From Myxococcota bacterium (GTDB lineage Bacteria; Myxococcota_A; UBA9160; PR03), in assembly GCA_030066475.1 (NCBI GenBank), contig JASJBO010000063.1:1-37091 (forward strand): a DNA stretch of 37,091 bases, read 5' to 3'. The position numbers and the translations under genes were made by a program. Every line of letters begins with the position of its first letter. Position 1 is the first letter of the stretch. The notes under the pieces were generated by a model. It saw nothing but the letters and a program-made list of their open reading frames with translations, had not been told where the DNA came from and made no database searches. Of the stretch, positions 7,453 through 15,684 are shown one piece after another.

Positions 7453-8370
7453 ATGGAAAAGGTCCTCATCACGGGCATCTCGGGCGGCCAGGGGCGGCTC
7501 CTGGCCCGACGTCTCCTCGACGGTTGGGAGGTCTGCGGCGCCGACAAGACCGCCTGGGAGGGGGCACCCAAGGGCGTGAAGGTCCACGCGGTGGACCTCC
7601 GGAAGCGGAAGTTCGAGGACATCTTCCGCACCGAGCAGCCCACCGCGGTGGTGCACATGGGCTTCGTGCGCCACTTCCGGGCCCCGGAGAGCGTCCGCCA
7701 CGAGGTGAACGTCCGCGGCACCAAGCAGCTGCTCGACCACTGCGTGAACTACGGCGTCCAGAAGCTCGTGGTCATGTCGAGCAGCTACGTCTACGGCGCC
7801 TTCCCCGAGAACCCCTTCCACATGGACGAGGACCACTCGCTCGGGGCGAGCCGCTCCTACCCCGACATTCGCGACCTGGTCGAGGTGGACACGCTGGCCT
7901 CGGCCTTCATCTGGAAGTACCCGCACATCCGCACCGCCGTGCTGCGACCGGTCAACGTGCTCGGCTACTACGTCCACTCGATGATCGGGGAGTACCTGCG
8001 CCAGCCCCGGGTGCCCACCTGCATGGGCTTCGATCCGATGATGCAGTTCATCCACGAGGAGGACGTGGCCGAGGCCGTAGCGCTCACGCTCGAGCACGGC
8101 CTCCAGGGCGTCTTCAACGTGGTGGGGCCGGGGGCGGTGCCCGTCTCGGTGGCGGTCCGCGAGAGCGGCGGGACCCAGTGGTCGGTGCCCGAGCCGCTGC
8201 TGCGCGCGCTGATCGACCGCGGCTTCCGCTGGGGCCTCGTGCCGTACCCGGCCGGCGCGATCGACTACGTGAAGTATCCCTGCACGCTCTCCGGCAAGCG
8301 CTTCGTGGACGCGACCGGCTTCCGGCCGCTGTTCGGGCTGGAAGAGATCTTCCACAGCGTACGCCGCTAG
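7453..8370 (+). CDS. NAD-dependent epimerase/dehydratase family SDR protein
   Basis: 305 residues. It begins MEKVLITGISGGQGRLLARR with an intact TGxxGxxG loop (7-14). The SDR landmarks VVHMGFVRHF, NVRGTKQLLDHC, VVMSSSYVYG, LRPVNVLG and FNVVGPG follow. A classical YxxxK is not obvious in the expected place, so the exact chemistry is open. Start chosen at 7453 because GGAG lies seven bases upstream; an in-frame ATG at 7429 would add eight residues. It is the first gene of a five-gene operon with a 9-base gap to the acyltransferase. The epimerase-acyltransferase pairing repeats that at 26-2190 in the opposite gene order. Confidence 0.88.
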   Translation: MEKVLITGISGGQGRLLARRLLDGWEVCGADKTAWEGAPKGVKVHAVDLRKRKFEDIFRTEQPTAVVHMGFVRHFRAPESVRHEVNVRGTKQLLDHCVNYGVQKLVVMSSSYVYGAFPENPFHMDEDHSLGASRSYPDIRDLVEVDTLASAFIWKYPHIRTAVLRPVNVLGYYVHSMIGEYLRQPRVPTCMGFDPMMQFIHEEDVAEAVALTLEHGLQGVFNVVGPGAVPVSVAVRESGGTQWSVPEPLLRALIDRGFRWGLVPYPAGAIDYVKYPCTLSGKRFVDATGFRPLFGLEEIFHSVRR

Positions 8371-8379
8371 GAGGAGCCG

Positions 8380-9267
8380 ATGAGCCCGCTCTCCGGTCTG
8401 CGCCGCGCGCTCGGCGACCTGGCGGGGGCCTTCGTTCCGCTCTCGGTGCGCGAGCTCGAGAAGACGCTGCAGGACCGCGTCCGGAAGATCCCGGCGCGGC
8501 TCAACGAGTACGGCTTCGACCCCTGGGGCCTGCACCCCGAGACGGTGCGCTCCGGTCTGCTGACGACGCTCCTGGTCTACAAGTACTACTTCCGCGTGGA
8601 GACCTTCGGCATCGAGAACGTGCCGCCAGGCGGCGTGCTGCTGATCTCGAACCACGCCGGGCAGCTGCCCTTCGACGGCATGATGATCTCGACGGCCATG
8701 CTGATGGAGGCCGATCCGCCGCGCATGGTGCGCGGCATGGCCGAGTACTTCGTGGGTCGGACGCCCTGGGTGAGCGTGCTGGCCTCGCGCGGCGGGGGCG
8801 TGGCGGGGACGCCGCAAACCTGCGCCGAGATGCTGGCGGCCGGCGAGGCGGTGATGGCGTTCCCCGAGGGCGTGCGCGGGATGAACAAGCTCTACCGCAA
8901 CCGCTACAAGCTCGAGCGCTTCGGGCAGGGCTTCATGCGCCTGGCGCTCGAGGCCGACGTGCCGATCGTGCCGATCTCGGTGGTGGGCTCCGAGGACCAG
9001 AACCCCGGGCTCGCGAACCTGACGCCGCTGGCACGCGCGCTCGAGATGCCGGCCTTCCCGGTCACGCCGACCTTCCCGCTGCTGGGCCCGCTCGGCATGC
9101 TGCCGATGCCGGTCAAGTACCGCATCTACTTCCACGAGCCGATCCACTTCGACGGCGCGCCGACCGACGAGGACGCCGTCATCGAGGCCAAGGTCGACCG
9201 CGTCAAGCACGTGATCGAGTCGGGCTTCGAGCGCGGCCTGGCCGAGCGGGAGGGCGTGTTCCGTTGA
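8380..9267 (+). CDS. Lysophospholipid/MGAT-like acyltransferase
   Basis: 295 residues. The acyltransferase block 1 is SNHAGQLPFDGMM (H92 to D99), and block 3 is AFPEGVRGMNK (from about 159). Later TPTFPLLGPLGMLPMPVKYRIYFHEPIHFDG matches the paralogue at 1045-2190 closely in pattern, showing recent common ancestry. It lacks the basic tail of that protein. An AGGAG precedes the ATG. It is expected at the inner membrane, acylating a glycerolipid-like acceptor. The neighbouring enoyl reductase and epimerase fit lipid biosynthesis. Confidence 0.9.
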   Translation: MSPLSGLRRALGDLAGAFVPLSVRELEKTLQDRVRKIPARLNEYGFDPWGLHPETVRSGLLTTLLVYKYYFRVETFGIENVPPGGVLLISNHAGQLPFDGMMISTAMLMEADPPRMVRGMAEYFVGRTPWVSVLASRGGGVAGTPQTCAEMLAAGEAVMAFPEGVRGMNKLYRNRYKLERFGQGFMRLALEADVPIVPISVVGSEDQNPGLANLTPLARALEMPAFPVTPTFPLLGPLGMLPMPVKYRIYFHEPIHFDGAPTDEDAVIEAKVDRVKHVIESGFERGLAEREGVFR

Positions 9268-9295
9268 GCGACGCGCCGCTCTGCAGCGAGGTCCG

Positions 9296-10777
9296 GTGAC
9301 GCGGCTCCGGCACGCAGTGCTCGCCGGCGCCGCGTGCGCGGCCGTCGCGCTGGCCTGCGCACGGCAGCCGGAGAGCGCGATCGTGGCGCTGCCGCCCACT
9401 CGCGGCCAGCTCGAGCTGCCGGCGCCCGTCGCCAACCGCCCCGCGCGCCTGCTGGTGGTCTCGATCCACGGGCTGATGCCGTCGCTGTACCTGGGTGGCG
9501 GAGAGGCGCCCGCGATGCCGACGCTCGCCGCGCTGGCGCGGGCCGGCGTGGCGGCCGAGGCGGTGGTCCCGGTGTTCCCGGCCGCGAGCTACCCGGCCCA
9601 CGCCACGCTCGTGACGGGTCGCGAGCCCGCGAGCCACGGACTGGTCAACGCGTTCAAGCTCGGACAGCGCGGGGTGCGCCTCGAGCGCCACGACGCGGCC
9701 ACCGACGTGCAGGGGGCGACGATCTGGCAGCTCGTGGCCCAGAACGGAGATCCGGTCGCCGCGCTCGACTGGCCGGCCACCGGCGGGGCCGCCATCAGCG
9801 ACCTGCTGCCCGACGCGCGGCCCACCAACGTGGCGCAGAGCTGGCCGGCGCTGCTGGCCGAGCGCGCCTCGCCCCGCGTGGCCGAGGCCGCGCTGCGCGC
9901 CGGCGCCCAGGAGCGGACCACCTGGATTCCCGGCCGCGAGCGCGACGCCGTGCTGCGCAGCGTCGCCTGCGAGCTGCTCGCCAGCTCCGAGCCGCCTCGG
10001 TTGACCCTGCTGCGCCTGTCGGAGACGGAGGCGGCGCTCGCGCTGAACGCCCCCGCCTCCCCGGCGGTGCGCCGCGCCTTCGCCGGCGCCGACGCGAGCC
10101 TGGGTGCCCTGGTCGAGTGCCTGCGCACCTCGGGGCGGCTCGCGAGCACCGCGCTGGCAGTCGTGGGCGACCGCGGCGCCACGCTGGCCCACACCGAGCT
10201 GCGGCCCAACGTCGTGCTCGAGGCGGCCGGTCTGCTCTCGGCCCTGGCCGGCCTGGTGGTCGAGTGGGACGCGCTGTCGCGCTCGAATGGCGGCACCGCC
10301 TTCGTCTATGCGCGCCATCCCGACGCGGCGGTGCTCGCCCGACGCGCCCTCGAGGAATGGGAGCGCGAGACCGGCGCCTTCCGCATCCTGGCGGCCGACG
10401 AGATGCTCGAGCGCGGCGGCGACCCCAAGGCGTGGTTCGGGCTCGAGGCCGAGGCGGGCTGGGTCTTCGGCAACCTGCCCGCGTCGCCCTCGGTGGGTCC
10501 GGCGCTCCTGCACGGTGCGGGCGGCTACGGGCCGGAGGAGGCCTCGATGACGACCGGCTTCGTCGGCTGGGGCGCGGGCTGGCGCGCGCCGCTGCGGCTG
10601 GAGCGGATGCGCCAGAAGGACCTCGGGCCGACTCTCGCGCGGCTCGTGGACGTGCCGCTCGACGACGCCGACGGGCGGGTCGCGGTGGGTCTGCTCCAGC
10701 CCGCCGCCGCCAACGTGGTGCGCTCGGAGGTGGTGCCGAACCAGGATCTGGCCAGGGGGGACGATGAGCGGCCTTGA
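9296..10777 (+). CDS. Alkaline phosphatase/NPP-fold lipoprotein lacking metal ligands
   Basis: 493 residues from a GTG at 9296. The N terminus is a probable lipoprotein signal (LAGAACAAVALAC, lipobox-like ALAC). The fold follows type I phosphodiesterase/nucleotide pyrophosphatases: LLVVSIHGLMP, MPTLAALARAGV, FPAASYPAHATLVTG, EPASHGLVN, VVGDRGA and HGAGGYGPE. Family metal ligands are replaced: SIDG becomes SIHG (H58), DHG becomes DRG (R293), GxHGY becomes GAGGY (G409), and the D..H pair of the LLETDxxxH region reads ETEAALAL. The nucleophile Thr position is Ser98. It is probably a non-catalytic binding or scaffolding protein of the periplasm. It is overlapped by the enoyl reductase start (14 bases). 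Confidence 0.82.
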   Translation: MTRLRHAVLAGAACAAVALACARQPESAIVALPPTRGQLELPAPVANRPARLLVVSIHGLMPSLYLGGGEAPAMPTLAALARAGVAAEAVVPVFPAASYPAHATLVTGREPASHGLVNAFKLGQRGVRLERHDAATDVQGATIWQLVAQNGDPVAALDWPATGGAAISDLLPDARPTNVAQSWPALLAERASPRVAEAALRAGAQERTTWIPGRERDAVLRSVACELLASSEPPRLTLLRLSETEAALALNAPASPAVRRAFAGADASLGALVECLRTSGRLASTALAVVGDRGATLAHTELRPNVVLEAAGLLSALAGLVVEWDALSRSNGGTAFVYARHPDAAVLARRALEEWERETGAFRILAADEMLERGGDPKAWFGLEAEAGWVFGNLPASPSVGPALLHGAGGYGPEEASMTTGFVGWGAGWRAPLRLERMRQKDLGPTLARLVDVPLDDADGRVAVGLLQPAAANVVRSEVVPNQDLARGDDERP

Positions 10778-11555
10778 GCCGGGCTGGTGCGTGGTGCTGG
10801 GCGCGTCGAGCGGCTTCGGCGCCGCCGCCGCGCGGGCCTTCGCGCGGGCGGGCCTCGACGTGGCTGGCGTGCACCTCGACCGGCGCGCCACCCTGGCGCA
10901 GGCCGAGGGGGTGGCGAAGGAGGTCGAGGCCGCCGGCCGGCGCGCCCACTTCTTCAACGTCAACGCGGCCGACCCCGAGCAGCGCGCGCGGGTGGTCGCG
11001 GCGCTCGCCGACGAGCGTGGCAACGGGCCCGGGGTCCGCGTGCTGCTGCACTCGCTCGCCTTCGGCACGCTCAAGCCGCTGGTGGCCGAGACGCCGAAGG
11101 ACGCGGTCAGCTCGCGCCAGCTCGCGATGACGCTCGACGTGATGGCGTCGAGCCTGGTCGACTGGACCCAGGCGCTGCTCGCGGCCGGGCTGCTCGAGCG
11201 CGGGGGCCGCATCTTCGCGATGACCAGCGAGGGGGGGCAGCGCGCCTGGCCCGCCTACGGCCCGGTCGGGATCGCGAAGGCGGCCCTCGAGTCGGCGATC
11301 CGTCAGCTCGCGCTCGAGCTCGCGCCGCGCGAGATCACGGCCAACGCCATCCAGGCGGGCGTGACCGACACCGCCGCGCTGGCGAAGATCCCGGGCCACG
11401 ACGCGCTGCTCGAGGGCGCCCGCGCCCGCAACCCACACGGTCGTCTGACCGAGCCCGAGGACGTGGCGGGCGCACTCGTAGCGCTCGCCGCCCCCGCCTG
11501 CCGCTGGATCACGGGCAACGTGATCCGCGTCGACGGCGGCGAGGGCATCGCGTGA
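10764..11555 (+). CDS. SDR enoyl-[ACP] reductase, FabL-like
   Basis: 263 residues. It has a Rossmann loop GASSGFGAAAA (13-23), LLHSLAFGTLKPL (the enoyl-reductase counterpart of the NNAG region), and catalytic Y165 and K172 in AYGPVGIAKAALES. That YX6K spacing is typical of FabI/FabL enoyl reductases, not the YX3K of ordinary SDRs. The C terminus GNVIRVDGGEGI is standard. It likely reduces the trans-2-enoyl bond in fatty acid synthesis with NAD(P)H. The ATG lies inside the end of the previous gene, so it belongs to the same operon. Whether it is the housekeeping enzyme or dedicated to a special lipid cannot be told. Confidence 0.85.
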   Translation: MSGLEPGWCVVLGASSGFGAAAARAFARAGLDVAGVHLDRRATLAQAEGVAKEVEAAGRRAHFFNVNAADPEQRARVVAALADERGNGPGVRVLLHSLAFGTLKPLVAETPKDAVSSRQLAMTLDVMASSLVDWTQALLAAGLLERGGRIFAMTSEGGQRAWPAYGPVGIAKAALESAIRQLALELAPREITANAIQAGVTDTAALAKIPGHDALLEGARARNPHGRLTEPEDVAGALVALAAPACRWITGNVIRVDGGEGIA

Positions 11556-12028
11556 TCGGCGAGCGTCTCGTCACGATCGACCTCAACCCGCGCGAGCAGC
11601 GCCTGTACGACCGCCTGCGCGCCGCCGTGGTGCCGCCGCGGCGCGGGTCCGTCTCGACCCTGCGTGACCTGCTGCTGCTGCTGCCCGACTTCGCGGTGCT
11701 GCTGGGGCGGCTGATGCGCGACCGGCGCGTGCCGCGCGGCGGCAAGCTGCTGGCGCTGGTCGGGCTCGGCTACATCCTGTCGCCGATCGACCTGCTGCCC
11801 GAGACGCTGCTCGGCCCGATCGGGTTCGTCGACGACCTGCTGGTGCTCGCGGCGACGCTGTCGCGGCTGCTGAACTACGTGCACCCGGACATCGTGCGCT
11901 CGCACTGGCCCGGCCAGGGCGACGCGCTCGACGCCATCCAGCGCGTCACCGGCTGGGCGGAGACGCAGGTGAAGGACCTGGCCCGCATCGCCCTGCCGCG
12001 CTCGGTGCGGCGGCGCTTCCGGCGCTAG
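11552..12028 (+). CDS. DUF1232 (YkvA-like) membrane-associated protein
   Basis: 158 residues starting at GTG 11552, which overlaps the reductase stop (GTGA). The DUF1232 core, ALVGLGYILSPIDLLPE followed by GPIGFVDDLLVLAATL, is clear. The segment is hydrophobic and probably membrane-embedded. The family has no settled biochemical role. It is the last gene of the epimerase-acyltransferase-NPP-fold-reductase operon. The basic C terminus (LPRSVRRRFRR) may be cytoplasmic. Confidence 0.85.
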   Translation: MIGERLVTIDLNPREQRLYDRLRAAVVPPRRGSVSTLRDLLLLLPDFAVLLGRLMRDRRVPRGGKLLALVGLGYILSPIDLLPETLLGPIGFVDDLLVLAATLSRLLNYVHPDIVRSHWPGQGDALDAIQRVTGWAETQVKDLARIALPRSVRRRFRR

Positions 12029-12042
12029 CAGCCCGTCGAGGA

Positions 12043-12060
12043 GCCCGGACCGAGCCGGGC
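12043..12060. terminator. Hairpin between convergent genes
   Basis: GCCCGG and CCGGGC form a perfect 6-bp stem with a 6-base loop in the 48-base gap between the DUF1232 stop and the SLOG-gene stop. It lacks a T-run. A bidirectional terminator is plausible from position only. Confidence 0.35.
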
Positions 12061-12076
12061 GAGCGAGGGCCGGCCG

Positions 12077-12940
12077 TCAGCGCGCGACGCGGCCGAGGCC
12101 GATCAGCACCAGGTTCACGACCTCGTCGATGGTGGCCGCGTCGAACAGGCGGCCGTTCTCTTCCGCGTCGAGCCGGTTTCGCTTCCTCAGCCCCTTCACC
12201 CCCAGCTCGCGGAGCGCGCCCGCCATGGTCTCGACGCTCACGTCCGGGTCGGGAGCGATCTCGCGGTAGGCCCTCTCGACCTCCCCGTTGGGCTGCAGGT
12301 CGCACGCCTCGCCGCGCAGCGCGTCGATCACGCCGGCCGCGGCGCCGCCCAGCAGTCCCGACACGTAGAGCGGCTGGTCCGCGCGGGCGGTCCAGAAGGC
12401 CTCCTCCAGGATGCCGGGGAAGCGGCCGCCGAAGTCGTGCGTGCGTCCCCCGATGCAGACGCGGGCATCGCTCTCCGCGACCAGCCTCTTGCGCAGGTCG
12501 CTCAGGGCCTCGGCCCGCAGGTACAGGCCCTCGCGCGAGTCCGGCGCCGGGCGGGCGCGTCCGCGTTCGGCGAGTGCGAGGCGCAGATCGAGCCGCTCGA
12601 TCCGCAGCACCGAGCGCCAGCGCTCGCGCTCGTCCGCGCTCATCGCGAGCTCGTCGGGCCAGGGCACCAGGCTGTGGATCACCGGCTCGGCGTCCGCGTC
12701 GCCGCGTTCGGTCGCGTACTCGCGCGCCATGTCGAGCTCGGCGTGCATCACGCCGTCGCGCCGCCAGTCGTGCCCCAGGACCACGCGCGCTCCCTGCGCG
12801 AGCAGGCTGCGGGTCAGGCGGACCGTGACGCGATTGACCTGGTCGGAGTCGAAGCCCCGCGCCAGGCCGTCCTCGGCGCTGTTGCCGATCGAGAGCCCGA
12901 CCCGCAGCCCGCCGAGCGGCCGGTTGGACTGGCCCATCAT
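12077..12940 (-). CDS. SLOG-superfamily (LOG/DprA-like Rossmann) protein paired with TIR
   Basis: 287 residues. The N terminus reads LRVGLSIGNS and VNRVTVRLTRSLLAQGARVVLGHDWRRDG, a Rossmann-like strand-loop-helix with the 'find it, list it' look of SLOG proteins. The second half has ARVCIGGRTHDFGGRFPGILEEA (around 159-181) then QPLYVSGLLGGAAAGVID, matching the GGxxE-type nucleotide pocket of the LOG/DprA/TRPM-SLOG superfamily. SLOG domains bind or process nucleotides; in Thoeris ThsA one binds the TIR product. No recognisable effector domain (Sir2, TM, nuclease) is fused; the C terminus (210-287) is a small helical region. Two adjacent ATGs (12940 and 12937) overlap the TIR stop as ATGATG after GGGAGG, so the pair is coupled. 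Confidence 0.75.
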   Translation of the reverse strand: MMGQSNRPLGGLRVGLSIGNSAEDGLARGFDSDQVNRVTVRLTRSLLAQGARVVLGHDWRRDGVMHAELDMAREYATERGDADAEPVIHSLVPWPDELAMSADERERWRSVLRIERLDLRLALAERGRARPAPDSREGLYLRAEALSDLRKRLVAESDARVCIGGRTHDFGGRFPGILEEAFWTARADQPLYVSGLLGGAAAGVIDALRGEACDLQPNGEVERAYREIAPDPDVSVETMAGALRELGVKGLRKRNRLDAEENGRLFDAATIDEVVNLVLIGLGRVAR

Positions 12941-14160
12941 GCACCTCCCGCCCGCAGCGTCTCGGGGGTCGTGAGTCGGGTGCCCGGCGCGTACTTCTCC
13001 ACGATCGCCTCGGCGATCGCCAGCGCGTCCGCGCCGAGCGGCGGGTCCGGGTAGACGATGCGCCGGCCTGCCGGCGGTGCCGCCGCCGCGCTGCGCCCCA
13101 GCCCCCGGCAGGCCCGCAGGACGGACGCTCCGCTCGGCCGGCGCGGCACCACCCGCAGCTGCTCCTCGTCGCGCGGCAGCACCCGATCGCGCTGAAGCTG
13201 CTCCACTGCACGCAGGAACATCTGGACGCGCAGCCCCTCGCGCATCGCCAGGTAGAGCACGCGCAGCAGGTTGCCGTCCGGCACGCGCACCGTCGGGCTC
13301 CTCCGCACCGGCAGGTCGTCGGCCGGCATCAGCAGTCCCGTGCGGCTCTCCACCAGGATCACCGGAACGCCGTACTCGTCGGCCCAGGCCATCTCCTGGC
13401 GACACCAGTGGCGCGTCGCATACACCGACGTCCGCAGCGCCACCAGCACCGAGGTGCGCACGCCCCGCCGCAGCACCTTCCGCCAGTTCGTGCCGGGCTT
13501 GATGTCGTCCGCGTCGTAGAAGGCGCGCATCCAGTCGTGCTCGCGCACCAGGCCGCGCAGCGACTGCGCCAGCGGCAGTCCGTCGCCCTTGGCGTGGCTG
13601 ATGAAGAGGCGCAGGAAGCCCGGGCAATCGCCGCCCTGCACCGGCGGCAGTGCAGAGCTCACCCGCTCGCGCGCCATCTGGAGGACGCGCAGGGCGAGCA
13701 GCGCCGGCCGCAGCGCGCTCTCGCCGAACTCGTGCAGGTCCTGGAGCTGGCTCCCGCCCAGCGCGCTGCTGCGATCGAGCAGCGCCTGACGGGCGCCGTC
13801 GTCGAGCGGCACCAGCAGCATCGCGTGCGGCCCCTCGTGGTCGTCGTCCGGGTCGCCGTCGACGGCCCGCCAGCAGTCCTCGAGCCAGGAGATCGCCGCG
13901 CCATCGGCGACCAGGCCCGTCCCCACCAGGGCGACCACCACCGTGTGGTGAGCGGCGTCCAGCTCGTCCGCGGCGGCCCGCGAGGGCCGGCTGTCGAACA
14001 CGCGGAGCGGGACGCCGAGGTCCTCGCCGCCTCCGACGTAGTCGCGCTCCTCGGTTCCGTCGGCGAACGCGTCGGTGAGACGCGCCGCGAACTCGCCCGC
14101 GGCGTCGTCCGCGGCCGCGCGGATCGCGATCAGCTGCAGAGGCGGCTTCGTCGCGGCCAT
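12937..14160 (-). CDS. TIR-domain protein, putative NAD-processing enzyme
   Basis: 407 residues. The TIR domain (about 181-310) starts FLRLFISHAKGDGLPLAQSL, has a BB-loop-like DADDIKPGTNW (216-226), and HWCRQEMAWADEYGVPVILVE, where E256 sits at the catalytic glutamate position of NAD-cleaving TIRs. The C terminus has VYPDPPLG (370-376) and a helix. Residues 1-165 look like a second, degenerate TIR-like flavodoxin fold: HHTVVVALVGTGLVAD, SWLEDCWRAV and AMLLVPLD follow the same strand order, but no Glu sits where E256 would align. Immediately coupled to the SLOG gene, it resembles the TIR/SLOG logic of Thoeris without a Sir2. GC content matches neighbours, so any transfer is old. Confidence 0.85.
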   Translation of the reverse strand: MAATKPPLQLIAIRAAADDAAGEFAARLTDAFADGTEERDYVGGGEDLGVPLRVFDSRPSRAAADELDAAHHTVVVALVGTGLVADGAAISWLEDCWRAVDGDPDDDHEGPHAMLLVPLDDGARQALLDRSSALGGSQLQDLHEFGESALRPALLALRVLQMARERVSSALPPVQGGDCPGFLRLFISHAKGDGLPLAQSLRGLVREHDWMRAFYDADDIKPGTNWRKVLRRGVRTSVLVALRTSVYATRHWCRQEMAWADEYGVPVILVESRTGLLMPADDLPVRRSPTVRVPDGNLLRVLYLAMREGLRVQMFLRAVEQLQRDRVLPRDEEQLRVVPRRPSGASVLRACRGLGRSAAAAPPAGRRIVYPDPPLGADALAIAEAIVEKYAPGTRLTTPETLRAGGA

Positions 14161-14195
14161 GCTCGTCCACTCCGCGCGCTCGAGTCAGCCTCGGG

Positions 14196-14201
14196 AAGAT
14201 A
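14196..14201 (-). promoter_or_regulatory. Candidate -10 box for TIR-SLOG operon
   Basis: TATCTT on the minus strand, 35 bases before the TIR ATG, is the best -10 match in the 138-base divergent gap (14161-14298). No convincing -35 is seen. The gap otherwise holds no gene. Confidence 0.3.
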
Positions 14202-14298
14202 CCAGGGGATCGCGGGTCGGTGTCGTGATCGGGGAGACGGGCGGCGAGCCGGATTCCCGTCCGGTCCTTCTGCGCACGGCGCCGCTAGAGTCTGCTGC

Positions 14299-15681
14299 AT
14301 GAGAAGCCTGCTCTCCTCGCTCTGCCTCCTCGTCCTCGTCGGCGTGGCTCGCGCCGACGCCCCGGTCGACCGCCTTGCCGCCGCCGTGCGCTTCGAGACG
14401 GTCTCGCCCGAGGAGCCAGCCACGCTCGAGCCGGCGCCCTTCCTCGCCTTCCACGACTTCCTGGCGGAGAGCTTCCCGACCGTGCACCAGGCCCTCGCGC
14501 GCGAGGTCGTGGCCGACTACAGCCTGCTGTTCCGCTGGGAGGGACGCGAGCCGGAGCGCGCGCCCGTGCTGCTGACCGCCCACTTCGACGTGGTGCCGGT
14601 GCCCGAGGAGCAGCTCGCCGAGTGGACGCAGCCGCCCTTCGCGGGCGCGATCGCCGACGGCTACGTCTGGGGCCGCGGCACGCTCGACGACAAGGTCGGC
14701 GTGATGGGCATGCTCGAGGCCGCCGAGCGCCTGGCGCGCGAGGGCTTCGCGCCTCGCGTCCCGGTCTACTTCGCGTTCGGTCACGACGAGGAGGTCGGCG
14801 GGCCGGCCGGCGCCGCGGCCATCACGGAGCTGCTGCGCGAGCGCGGCGTGCGGCTCGAGTTCACGCTCGACGAGGGCATGGTGATCGGCAGCGGCGAGCT
14901 GGTGGGCGTAAACGGCTGGGTCGGCCTGATCGGGATCGCCGAGAAGGGCTTCCTGACGCTCGACCTGACGGCGCACGCCGAAGGCGGCCACTCGAGCACG
15001 CCCTCGCGCACCACCGCGATCGGCCGGCTCGCGCGCGCGATCCAGCGGGTCGAGCAGCGGCCGCTCCCGGCGCGCATCGACGGCGCCAGCGCGGCCATGT
15101 TCGACGCGCTGGCGCCGCGCATGCCGGCCTCGCGCCGCCTGCTGATCTCGCAGCGCTGGCTGTTCGGCGGCCTGCTCGAGCGGCGGCTCTCGCAGCGGCG
15201 GGCCACCAACGCGATGATTCGCACCACCACGGCGGTGACCGTCGTGCGCGGCGGCGTGAAGGCGAACGTGCTGCCGCCGACCGCCCGGGCGGCGATCAAC
15301 TTCCGGCTGCTCCCGGGCGACAGCCTGGAGTTCGTCGAGCAGTTCGTGAAGGACGCGATCGACGACTCCGAGATCACCGTCGAGCGGCGCCCGCCCTTCC
15401 GCGAGGCGTCGCGCGTCTCCGACGTCGACTCCGACAGCTACCGCCTGCTGGTCGAGACGCTCGCCGAGACCCACCCCGAGGTGCTGCCGGTTCCCGCCCT
15501 GGTGGTGGGCGGCACCGACACCAAGCACTACGGGCAGCTCGCCGAGCAGAGCTTCCGCTTCACGCCGATGCACCTCGAGGTCGAGGACCTGCCGCGCGTC
15601 CACGGCCTCGACGAGCGGCTCGGCGTGGAGGACTACGGTCGCGTGATCGAGTTCTACGAGGCGCTGCTCCGCAAGCTGTAG
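14299..15681 (+). CDS. Exported M20 family metallopeptidase (PM20D1/CPS1-like)
   Basis: 460 residues with a signal peptide (MRSLLSSLCLLVLVGVARA, cut near 18-19). The dizinc ligands and base are visible: LLTAHFDVVPV (H95, D97), GRGTLDDKVG (D130), FGHDEEVGG (E164/E165), FTLDEG, and HAEGGHSSTPS of the lid/dimer domain. GGTDTKHYG and the C-terminal SFRFTPMHLEVEDLPRVHGLDE carry the last His. This pattern is that of yeast carboxypeptidase S and mammalian PM20D1, which cleave or form N-acyl amino acids or peptides. Being exported, it probably hydrolyses peptides or N-acyl amino acids in the periplasm. ATG 14299 was chosen because the signal peptide begins there. Confidence 0.9.
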   Translation: MRSLLSSLCLLVLVGVARADAPVDRLAAAVRFETVSPEEPATLEPAPFLAFHDFLAESFPTVHQALAREVVADYSLLFRWEGREPERAPVLLTAHFDVVPVPEEQLAEWTQPPFAGAIADGYVWGRGTLDDKVGVMGMLEAAERLAREGFAPRVPVYFAFGHDEEVGGPAGAAAITELLRERGVRLEFTLDEGMVIGSGELVGVNGWVGLIGIAEKGFLTLDLTAHAEGGHSSTPSRTTAIGRLARAIQRVEQRPLPARIDGASAAMFDALAPRMPASRRLLISQRWLFGGLLERRLSQRRATNAMIRTTTAVTVVRGGVKANVLPPTARAAINFRLLPGDSLEFVEQFVKDAIDDSEITVERRPPFREASRVSDVDSDSYRLLVETLAETHPEVLPVPALVVGGTDTKHYGQLAEQSFRFTPMHLEVEDLPRVHGLDERLGVEDYGRVIEFYEALLRKL

Positions 15682-15684
15682 CTG

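Noticed and set aside
12077..14160. Calling the pair standard Thoeris
   Set aside because: No Sir2 or other ThsA effector domain is fused to the SLOG protein, and the TIR protein has an extra N-terminal half.
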